Assembly (NCBI GenBank): GCA_050742415.1
Contig: JBOGIF010000214.1
Coordinates: 1 to 12,052 of the forward strand
Source of the DNA: JBOGIF01 sp050742415
GTDB taxonomy: Bacteria > Actinomycetota > Acidimicrobiia > Acidimicrobiales > AC-14
Direction of reading: 5' to 3'
DNA: 12,052 nt
Shown here: positions 6,164 to 12,052 of the stretch, in pieces
How positions within the stretch are numbered: the stretch's first letter is position 1
Layout of the letters: each line of letters starts with the position of its first letter
The notes under the pieces: model-generated
What the model was told of the DNA's origin: nothing
What the model saw: the letters and a program-made list of their open reading frames with translations, nothing else
The model's database searches: none
Program-made: the position numbers and the translations under genes

Positions 6164-8263
6164 ATGGAGGTGTGGCCGGGAGCGCCGAACCCGCCCGGTG
6201 CTACCTGGGATGGGAAGGGTACCAACTTCACCCTGTACTCGGGTATAGCCCACGCCGTGGAGCTGTGCTTGTGGCCCGCCGGAGGCGGTGGGAAAGAGAC
6301 CAGGGTGGCCCTGACGGAGGTCATCGCAGGGACGTGGCACGGCTACCTGCCGGGTGTGGGGCCGGGCCAGCGGTACGGGTTCCGGGTCCACGGTCCCTAC
6401 GACCCTTCGCACGGGCTGTTCTGCAACCCGGCCAAGCTTCTCCTCGATCCCTATGCCAGGGCCATTGCCGGCGACCTCGACTGGCACGACTCGATCTTCG
6501 GCTTCTCGACATGGGACCCCGGCACCCCCGATCCGGCCGACTCGGCCGCCCACGTGCCGCGGTCGGTCGTTACCGACAGCGGCTTCGACTGGGGCGACGA
6601 CCGGTGCCCGGAGACGCCCTGGAACGAGACGGTTCTCCTCGAGCTTCACGTGAAGGGCTTCACCGCCCGCCACCCTGGCGTCGCTGCCGAGCGCCGGGGC
6701 ACCTACGCCGGCATGGCCGAGCCGTCGGTCGTGGCCTCGCTGGTCGACCTCGGCGTGACGGCCATCGAGCTGCTTCCGGTCCACCATTTCGTCTCCGAGG
6801 AGGCGCTCGCCGCCCGTGGCCTGTGCAACTACTGGGGCTACAGCCCCATCGGCTGGTTCGCCCCGCACGCCGCCTACTCCTCGTCGGGGCAGGAGGGCCA
6901 GCAGGTTCGTGAGTTCAAGGCCATGGTCCAGGCCCTGCACCGGGCCGGGATCGAGGTCATCCTCGACGTCGTCTACAACCACACCGCCGAGGGTGGCCGG
7001 CTCGGCCCCACGTTGAGCTTCCGGGGGATCGACAACCCGGCCTACTACCGGGTCTCGGAGTCGGATCCCGGCCACTACGTGGACTTCACCGGCACCGGCA
7101 ACACCACCGACGCTCGCCATGCCGACGTCTTACGGCTGGTCCTCGACAGCCTCCGCTACTGGGTCACGGAGATGCACGTCGACGGCTTCCGGTTCGACCT
7201 GGCCACCGCCCTGGCTCGCGGCGACCACGGGTTCGAGCGGCGGTCGGCGTTCCTGCAGGTGGTCCAACAGGACCCGGTGGTCTCGCGGGTCAAGCTCATC
7301 GCCGAACCGTGGGACCTGGGCGACGGTGGCTACCAGGTGGGCGACTTCCCGCGGCCCTGGGCGGAGTGGAACGGCGCCTACCGCGACCGGGTTCGTGACT
7401 TCTGGGCCGGCCGGCACGCCCCGCTGGCCGGAATGGGCTGGCGCGTCACCGGTTCGAGCGACCTCTACGGCGGCCGGGGGCCCGGCGCTTCGGTCAACTT
7501 CGTCACCAGCCACGACGGCTTCACCTTGCGCGACCTCGTGTCCTACGAGCGCAAGCACAACATGGCCAACGGTGAGGATGGGCGCGACGGCACCGACGAC
7601 AACCGGTCGTGGAACTGCGGCGTGGAAGGCGACACCCACGACCCTGAGGTACGGGCCGTGCGGCGCCGTCAGCAGCGCAACCTGCTGGCCACGCTGCTGC
7701 TGAGCCAGGGCGTGCCGATGCTCATGGCGGGCGACGAGCGCAACCGCAGCCTGGGCGGCAACAACAACGCCTACTGCCACGACACGGAGCTGAACTGGCT
7801 GGACTGGTACCTCGATCCGGAAGCCCGTGACCTACTCGACTTCACCCGCCGGATCGTCGCCCTGCGCCGCCAGCACCCGGTGTTCCGGCGCCGCCGGTTC
7901 CTCCAGGGCCGGCCGATCAACGGCTCGGGCCTGCCCGACATCGGCTGGTTCCGGCCTGATGGCCGGGAGATGGCCGAGCCCGACTGGGCGACGCCCACGG
8001 TCGGGGCATTGTCGTTCTTCCTGAACGGCGACGAGATCACCGAGCCGGGCCCCCAGGGCGAGAGGGTCGTGGACGACAGCTTCCTGGTCATGCTCAACGC
8101 TGGGCCGCAGTGCCCGTTCCACCTTCCCGACAAGAGGTGGGGGGCGAGCTATGCCGTCGAGGTGGACACGTCCGGACGAATGGCGGAGGAGACGACTGTG
8201 TGGGCGGACCAGGAGCTGGCGCTCGAGGCCCAGTCCCTCCTGGTGCTGCGCAGGATCAGCTGA
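6164..8263 (+). CDS. glgX: Glycogen debranching enzyme GlgX (isoamylase type)
   Basis: GlgX hydrolyses alpha-1,6 branch points of phosphorylase-trimmed glycogen in the cytosol. The 699-residue length is normal. A CBM48-like beta domain (about 8-95) precedes a GH13 barrel with all conserved regions: DVVYNH (268-273), GFRFD with nucleophile D345, AEPWD with acid/base E381, and SHD with transition-state stabiliser D451. GNNNAYCHD (532-540) and HNMANGEDGRDGT (465-477) are further GlgX-type signatures. A C-terminal beta domain (about 610-699) completes it. The start ATG 6164 gives the expected N-terminus; no strong Shine-Dalgarno sequence is seen. It is divergent from paralog B and is followed 44 bases later by the beta-propeller gene on the same strand, which may be co-transcribed although a functional link is not evident. 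No other glycogen genes lie in the window. Confidence 0.97.
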   Translation: MEVWPGAPNPPGATWDGKGTNFTLYSGIAHAVELCLWPAGGGGKETRVALTEVIAGTWHGYLPGVGPGQRYGFRVHGPYDPSHGLFCNPAKLLLDPYARAIAGDLDWHDSIFGFSTWDPGTPDPADSAAHVPRSVVTDSGFDWGDDRCPETPWNETVLLELHVKGFTARHPGVAAERRGTYAGMAEPSVVASLVDLGVTAIELLPVHHFVSEEALAARGLCNYWGYSPIGWFAPHAAYSSSGQEGQQVREFKAMVQALHRAGIEVILDVVYNHTAEGGRLGPTLSFRGIDNPAYYRVSESDPGHYVDFTGTGNTTDARHADVLRLVLDSLRYWVTEMHVDGFRFDLATALARGDHGFERRSAFLQVVQQDPVVSRVKLIAEPWDLGDGGYQVGDFPRPWAEWNGAYRDRVRDFWAGRHAPLAGMGWRVTGSSDLYGGRGPGASVNFVTSHDGFTLRDLVSYERKHNMANGEDGRDGTDDNRSWNCGVEGDTHDPEVRAVRRRQQRNLLATLLLSQGVPMLMAGDERNRSLGGNNNAYCHDTELNWLDWYLDPEARDLLDFTRRIVALRRQHPVFRRRRFLQGRPINGSGLPDIGWFRPDGREMAEPDWATPTVGALSFFLNGDEITEPGPQGERVVDDSFLVMLNAGPQCPFHLPDKRWGASYAVEVDTSGRMAEETTVWADQELALEAQSLLVLRRIS

Positions 8264-8276
8264 GCATCAGCTGAGC
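8255..8276 (+). repeat. 11-bp tandem duplication across the glgX stop
   Basis: The unit atcagctgagc occurs twice head to tail. The first copy contains the glgX stop codon (8261-8263). The second lies in the short gap before the propeller gene. It looks like a small slippage duplication with no effect on the coding frame. Confidence 0.7.
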
Positions 8277-8307
8277 GGGCGGGGCCGGCCGCTAGGGTCG
8301 GCTCGCA

Positions 8308-9441
8308 GTGAGGTGGCTGGTGGGCGCCTTGTCGGCCGGGCTGGCGGTGGTCGCCGCGGCGCTCGTCGCCCCGGAGACAGCGAACGTCGATCCCCGGTCC
8401 GTTCCCACCGCCCGTCTCAGCGTTGACGCCTCGGCCATACGGGTGGAGCCGGTCGTTCCGCCGAATGTGTACGCCGCCACCCTCGGTTCTCGGTTGAGCC
8501 CGAGTGTGGCCGACGTGCCCGTGCGCGTCTACGTGCCCAACAGCGCGGCGCGCACCGTGACCGTCATCGACCCAGCGACCTTCCAGGTGGTGGGCGTGGT
8601 GCGGGCGGGCCGCGTCCCGCACCATGTCACTCCCGCCTGGGACCTCGGCCGCCTCTACGTCAACAACACCGAGAGCGATTCATTAACCGTGATCGACCCC
8701 CGCACGTCGGCGGCGGTGGGCGCCATCCCGGTGGTCGACCCCTACAACCTTTACTTCACGCCGGACGGCACCAAGGCCATCGTGGTGGCCGAGCGTTACC
8801 AGAGGCTCGACTTCTACGACCCCGGGTCCTGGGCGCTCATCAAGAGCGTGCCCGTTCCCTGGTCGGGCGTCGACCACGGCGACTTCAGCGCCGACGGCCG
8901 CTGGTTCGTGGCCAGCACCGAGTTCAGCGGCCAGGTCGTGAAGGTGGACACCGTCTCCATGGAGGTGGCGGGGAACGTGGCCGTGGGAGGCCTACCCGTC
9001 GACGTGAAGGTGTCGCCTGACGGGTCGGTGTTCTTCGTGGCCAACCAGGGCCGCCATGGTGTATCGGTGCTCGGCTCGCAGACCCTGGCCGAGGTCGCGT
9101 TCCTCCCCACCGGGTTGGGCGCCCACGGCCTCAGCCTCAGCCGCGATGCCACCGCTCTCTACGTGAGCAACCGCCTGGCGGGCACCGTCTCGGTGGTCGA
9201 CGTCTCGACTCGCACAGTGCGCTCCACCTGGGCCGTAGGCGGGAGCCCGGACATGATGCAGGTGTCGGCCGACGGGCGCCAGCTCTGGGCGTCGAACCGG
9301 TTCGGGGGGACGGTTTCGGTCATCGACACCGCTTCGGGAACGCTGATGGCGAGCATCCCCGCCGGCGCCGGTGCACATGGCCTCACCCTGTTCCCTCAGC
9401 CCGGCCGCTACAGCGTGGGCCACAACGGCGTCTACCGCTGA
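8308..9441 (+). CDS. Secreted seven-bladed YVTN-type beta-propeller protein
   Basis: This 377-residue protein has an N-terminal signal peptide or anchor (about residues 1-25, hydrophobic after MRW). Seven repeats follow, each with a strand pattern like VYVPN...VTVID: cores near residues 74, 116, 158, 200, 242, 284 and 326. Equivalent Asn residues at 78, 120, 246, 288 and 330 sit at exact multiples of 42, so one complete seven-bladed propeller is encoded. The repeats match the YVTN/surface-layer beta-propeller type, usually exported and used for binding rather than catalysis; the ligand is unknown. GTG 8308 is chosen because it places the signal peptide at the very N-terminus; no convincing Shine-Dalgarno sequence is seen. 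It lies 44 bases after glgX and ends directly at a long hairpin. Confidence 0.85.
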   Translation: MRWLVGALSAGLAVVAAALVAPETANVDPRSVPTARLSVDASAIRVEPVVPPNVYAATLGSRLSPSVADVPVRVYVPNSAARTVTVIDPATFQVVGVVRAGRVPHHVTPAWDLGRLYVNNTESDSLTVIDPRTSAAVGAIPVVDPYNLYFTPDGTKAIVVAERYQRLDFYDPGSWALIKSVPVPWSGVDHGDFSADGRWFVASTEFSGQVVKVDTVSMEVAGNVAVGGLPVDVKVSPDGSVFFVANQGRHGVSVLGSQTLAEVAFLPTGLGAHGLSLSRDATALYVSNRLAGTVSVVDVSTRTVRSTWAVGGSPDMMQVSADGRQLWASNRFGGTVSVIDTASGTLMASIPAGAGAHGLTLFPQPGRYSVGHNGVYR

Positions 9442-9505
9442 CCCCCTCCTTCTGGGGACGTTCAGGGCGGCTATACGACCTCGAGCGTCCCCAGAAGGGA
9501 GGGGG
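9442..9505. terminator. Long hairpin between convergent genes, probable bidirectional terminator
   Basis: The left arm ccccctccttctggggacg (9442-9460) pairs with 9486-9505 over 19 base pairs with a single bulged base, around a 25-base loop. It starts on the base after the propeller stop codon and ends eight bases before the stop of the NlpC/P60 gene on the other strand. Its position and strength fit a terminator serving both genes. No T-run follows on either strand, so it would be a U-less type, or it might act mainly to protect mRNA 3' ends. Confidence 0.8.
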
Positions 9506-9513
9506 AGCCGGGA

Positions 9514-10605
9514 TTAGCCGGGGCGGCCGATGCCGACGAGGTCGGCGCCGCGCCATGCCCGGACCCGGATCGGAGTGCCGGTGCGCGATGCCTCGATCAT
9601 CTGGCCTCCCCCGATGTACAGGGCGTTGTGGTGGATCCCCGACACGCTCGGCCCGAAGAACACCAGGTCTCCCGGCTGGATGTCACTCAACGGCACCCGG
9701 GTGGTCTCCATGTACTGCGTATAGGCGGAGTGGGAGAGACGCACACCGGCCGCCCGCCAGGCGAAGGACGTGAGGCCCGAGCAGTCGAACGACCCCGGGC
9801 CTGAGCCGCCGTACAGGTACGGCTTGCCCAGGTGCTTGGCGGCTTCGGCGACGGCCACGGCCCCGCGGCCGCTGCCCAGCAGGGGGCCGAGAACCGTGGG
9901 CGGAAGGCCCCGCAGGCCGGGTGACCCGCCGGTGGTGGTCGGCCGGCGGGCGGCCTCGGCCTCGCGCCGGGCCTGGGCCGCGGCGACGAGCTGGGCCAGC
10001 TCACCCTTGACCCCGCGCAGGAGCGCGCGCTGGCGGGACTCGCCTGCCATCGCCTGGCGACGGGCGGTGTCGGCAGCAGTGGAGGCCTCTTTGGCCGTCC
10101 GCCGCGCCGACTCCAACTCGCTGCGCCGCGAGCCGATGTCCTCGCGAGCGGAGCGGAGGTCGCCCATCAGCTGGCGCTGGTTTATCGCCGTCATCCGCAG
10201 GTACTGCCGGCGCACCACCATCTCGCCGCTGCCGCCCGCTCCCGGACGGGCCAGCTGGCCGAGCATGGTGGAGCTGCCACCCTGCACGTATGCCAGCACC
10301 GCCGCCTGAGCCAACCGCTGGCGGACGGTTCCCATCCGCTGCTCCGACCGGGTGAGGTCGGACTGCGACTGGGCCAGGGCACCGTCGATCTGGTCCAGCT
10401 TGAGCTTGGCGCGGTTGTAGCGCTCGGCCAGCATGCTCACCTGGCGGCCCTGTTCGTCCAGCTCGCGCTCAACTCGGGCCGCCTGGGCCCGCTTGTCGTC
10501 GATAGGGGCGGCAGCAACCGCCGAGGCCGGGACGGAGATCAGGACGGCGATGCCGAGGAAAAGGCTTGCCGCACGCTGTCGCTTCCGTCGGGGGGGTGAA
10601 GTCAT
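9514..10605 (-). CDS. NlpC/P60 peptidoglycan endopeptidase with coiled-coil domain (RipA-like)
   Basis: This 363-residue exported hydrolase is predicted to cut peptide stems of peptidoglycan, as RipA-type enzymes do in cell separation. A basic N-terminus and hydrophobic segment (about 11-33, ending ASAVAAA) form a signal peptide. A long helical, Gln/Arg/Glu-rich coiled coil (about 36-220) and a short Gly/Pro linker lead to the NlpC/P60 domain (about 248-363). Catalytic residues are Cys275 in FDCSGL, His326 in HHNALYIG and Glu338 in MIEAS. The 12-residue His-Glu gap equals that of the Cys-His-Glu triad known for mycobacterial RipA. ATG 10605 is preferred because it starts the signal peptide; GTG nine bases upstream is an alternative. 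The frame stays open much further upstream only because it lies antisense to fumC. The coiled coil could hold the enzyme inactive or bind a divisome partner, by analogy with relatives. Confidence 0.93.
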   Translation of the reverse strand: MTSPPRRKRQRAASLFLGIAVLISVPASAVAAAPIDDKRAQAARVERELDEQGRQVSMLAERYNRAKLKLDQIDGALAQSQSDLTRSEQRMGTVRQRLAQAAVLAYVQGGSSTMLGQLARPGAGGSGEMVVRRQYLRMTAINQRQLMGDLRSAREDIGSRRSELESARRTAKEASTAADTARRQAMAGESRQRALLRGVKGELAQLVAAAQARREAEAARRPTTTGGSPGLRGLPPTVLGPLLGSGRGAVAVAEAAKHLGKPYLYGGSGPGSFDCSGLTSFAWRAAGVRLSHSAYTQYMETTRVPLSDIQPGDLVFFGPSVSGIHHNALYIGGGQMIEASRTGTPIRVRAWRGADLVGIGRPG

Positions 10606-10719
10606 CCGCCTCACTTGCGCCGAGGTTGCCGAGGCCGGCCGAACCCTATGGCCTGGCGTCCCCGGCTGCAAACATCCTCCGAGCGGCTGCGGGTCGTCGA
10701 CCCGGTACCGTCCGGTTCT
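10606..10719. other. Divergent intergenic region between the NlpC/P60 gene and fumC
   Basis: These 114 bases separate two divergent starts and must hold promoters for both genes unless fumC starts further left. No clear -35/-10 pair or operator palindrome could be picked out. An ATG at 10648 is in frame with fumC and would extend that protein by 24 poorly conserved residues. Confidence 0.4.
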
Positions 10720-12052
10720 GTGCAAGGCCGGGTGGAGCACGATTCGATGGGAGACGTGGTCGTCCCCACCGACGCCCGCTGGGGGCCGCAGACGCAACGG
10801 GCCGTCGACAACTTCGCCATCTCGGGCGCGCCAGTCGACCCCTTGCTCGTGCACGCGCTGGCCAGGCTGAAGGGGGCGGCGGCGCGGGCCAACGCCAAGT
10901 TTGGCGTGATCCCCGCGGACATGGCCGAGGCCATCGCCGAGGCGGCCTCCGAGGTGGCCACTGGCCGATGGGACGCCGAGTTCCCGGTCGACGTCTTCCA
11001 GACCGGCTCCGGTACGTCCTCGAACATGAACGCCAACGAGGTCATCGCCAACCTGGCCTCCGAGCGGCTCGGGCGCCCGGTCCACCCCAACGACCACGTC
11101 AACGCGTCGCAGTCCTCCAACGACGTCTTCCCCTCGGCCATCCACCTGGCGGCGGCGGGGGCCATCCACGACCGCCTGGTGCCGGCGCTGGAGAGGTTGG
11201 CCGAGGCCCTGCGCGCCAAGGAGCGACAGTTCGCGAAGGTGGTGAAGGCCGGCCGGACCCACCTGATGGACGCCACCCCCGTCACCCTCGGCCAGGAGAT
11301 GGGGGGCTACGCGACCGCGGTCGAGAAGGGAGTCGAGCGGGTCACCCAAGCGGCAGCGGCCCTCGGCGAGCTGCCCCTCGGGGGCACCGCAGTCGGCACC
11401 GGGATCAACGCCCCGGCCGGCTTTGCTCCGCTCGTCATCGAGCTGCTGGCGGCGGATACCGGTCTGGCCCTCTGCGAGGCGCCCGACCACTTCGAGGCCC
11501 AGGGCGGGCGCGACGCTCTGGTCGACGCCTCGGGCCGGCTGCGTGTCGTCGCCCTATCCCTGCTGCGGGTGGCCAACGACCTCCGCTGGATGTCGAGCGG
11601 CCCACAGGCCGGGTTGGGAGAGATCCGCCTGCCCGAGCTCCAGCCCGGGAGCTCGATAATGCCGGGCAAGGTCAACCCGGTCGTTCCCGAGGCGGTGGTC
11701 CAGGTCGCGGCCCAGGTGGTGGGCAACGACGCGGCGGTGGCCTTCGCGGCGACGGCGAGTGCTTTCGAGCTCAACATGGCGATGCCCGTCATGGCCCGCA
11801 ACGTCTTGGAGTCGGTCCGCCTGCTGGCCGCCGCCTCGGTGGTCCTTGCCGACCGTTGCGTCAGCGGGATCGAGGCCGACGAGGAGCGTTCCCGGCGCTA
11901 CGCGGAATCATCGCCAGCGCTGGCCACCGCCCTGACCCCCTACGTCGGGTACGAGGAGGCGGCGTCGGTCGTGCGCCAGGCCCTGGCCGAGGGCCGGCCC
12001 ATCCGCGACGTCGTCGTCGAGCGCGGACTTCTGGACGCCGAGGAGGTCGACC
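10720..12052 (+). CDS. fumC: Class II fumarate hydratase FumC, 3' end cut by the window
   Basis: FumC interconverts fumarate and malate in the citric acid cycle as a cytosolic homotetramer, without an iron-sulfur cluster. Signatures, numbered from GTG 10720, are TGSGTSSNMNANEV (95-108), HPNDHVNASQSSND (122-135), THLMDATP with active-site H181, and the fumarase/aspartase superfamily loop GSSIMPGKVNP (310-320). The serine of that loop acts as catalytic base in known enzymes. The order and spacing favour fumarase over aspartase or argininosuccinate lyase. The start is uncertain: GTG 10720 (VQGRVEHDSMG) best matches the length before the conserved DSMG. GTG 10732 has a weak aagg upstream, and ATG 10747 and ATG 10648 are also in frame. 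The frame is open to the right edge after 444 codons, and family length suggests that only a few residues are missing. Confidence 0.95.
   Translation, partial: MQGRVEHDSMGDVVVPTDARWGPQTQRAVDNFAISGAPVDPLLVHALARLKGAAARANAKFGVIPADMAEAIAEAASEVATGRWDAEFPVDVFQTGSGTSSNMNANEVIANLASERLGRPVHPNDHVNASQSSNDVFPSAIHLAAAGAIHDRLVPALERLAEALRAKERQFAKVVKAGRTHLMDATPVTLGQEMGGYATAVEKGVERVTQAAAALGELPLGGTAVGTGINAPAGFAPLVIELLAADTGLALCEAPDHFEAQGGRDALVDASGRLRVVALSLLRVANDLRWMSSGPQAGLGEIRLPELQPGSSIMPGKVNPVVPEAVVQVAAQVVGNDAAVAFAATASAFELNMAMPVMARNVLESVRLLAAASVVLADRCVSGIEADEERSRRYAESSPALATALTPYVGYEEAASVVRQALAEGRPIRDVVVERGLLDAEEVD

Noticed and set aside
6103..6324. N-terminal extension of paralog B to a start at 6324
   Set aside because: It overlaps the glgX coding region, has shadow-like composition, and a good ribosome site supports the ATG at 6102.
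7732..7770. Unusual ERNRSLGG before GNNNAYC in GlgX as a sign of altered specificity
   Set aside because: This loop varies among GlgX proteins and all catalytic residues are intact, so no special function can be claimed.
8293..8298. TAGGGT as a -10 element for leaderless transcription of the propeller gene
   Set aside because: Its spacing to the GTG at 8308 is only roughly suitable, no -35 match is evident, and such hexamers are common by chance; co-transcription with glgX is equally possible.

Overview
The window is uniformly GC-rich with strong G/C bias at third codon positions. It carries a RipA-like NlpC/P60 peptidoglycan hydrolase, an isoamylase-type GlgX, and secreted or membrane proteins with long Thr/Pro linkers. 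This suggests a high-GC actinobacterium, perhaps of the Acidimicrobiia type, but there is no rRNA or other phylogenetic marker, so that placement is inference.

The left third (about 1-4405) is an accessory region in decay. It holds a DDE-type transposase gene interrupted by a one-base frameshift, a possibly ancient coding remnant with a short tandem repeat, and a small intact zincin metallopeptidase gene on the minus strand with a short unknown ORF upstream. It also holds two short gene fossils lying tail to tail: an HsdM-like type I DNA methyltransferase N-terminal fragment (+) and a neutral zinc metallopeptidase (YpfJ-like) C-terminal fragment (-). Last comes a Fic-domain AMP-transferase gene whose homology crosses at least two reading frames. 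A type I modification fragment beside a Fic gene and a transposase looks like the remains of a defence or mobile island; this is inference.

The right two thirds (4406-12052) carry intact open frames. Three consecutive minus-strand genes (6102 down to 4406) encode cell-envelope proteins of unknown role: two adjacent single-pass membrane proteins sharing an ungapped transmembrane motif and Thr/Pro/Lys-rich tails, then a Thr/Pro-rich probable lipoprotein. Divergent from them run glgX (glycogen debranching) and a signal-peptide-bearing YVTN-type beta-propeller protein. A long hairpin at 9442-9505 separates the propeller gene from the convergent NlpC/P60 hydrolase gene. Divergent from the hydrolase is fumC (class II fumarase), cut by the right end of the window just short of its expected C-terminus.

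No tRNA, rRNA, CRISPR array or obvious new multi-gene system was seen. The points most worth a second look are the gene-fossil junction near 3100, the multi-frame Fic gene, the transposase frameshift, and the paired Thr-rich membrane proteins.
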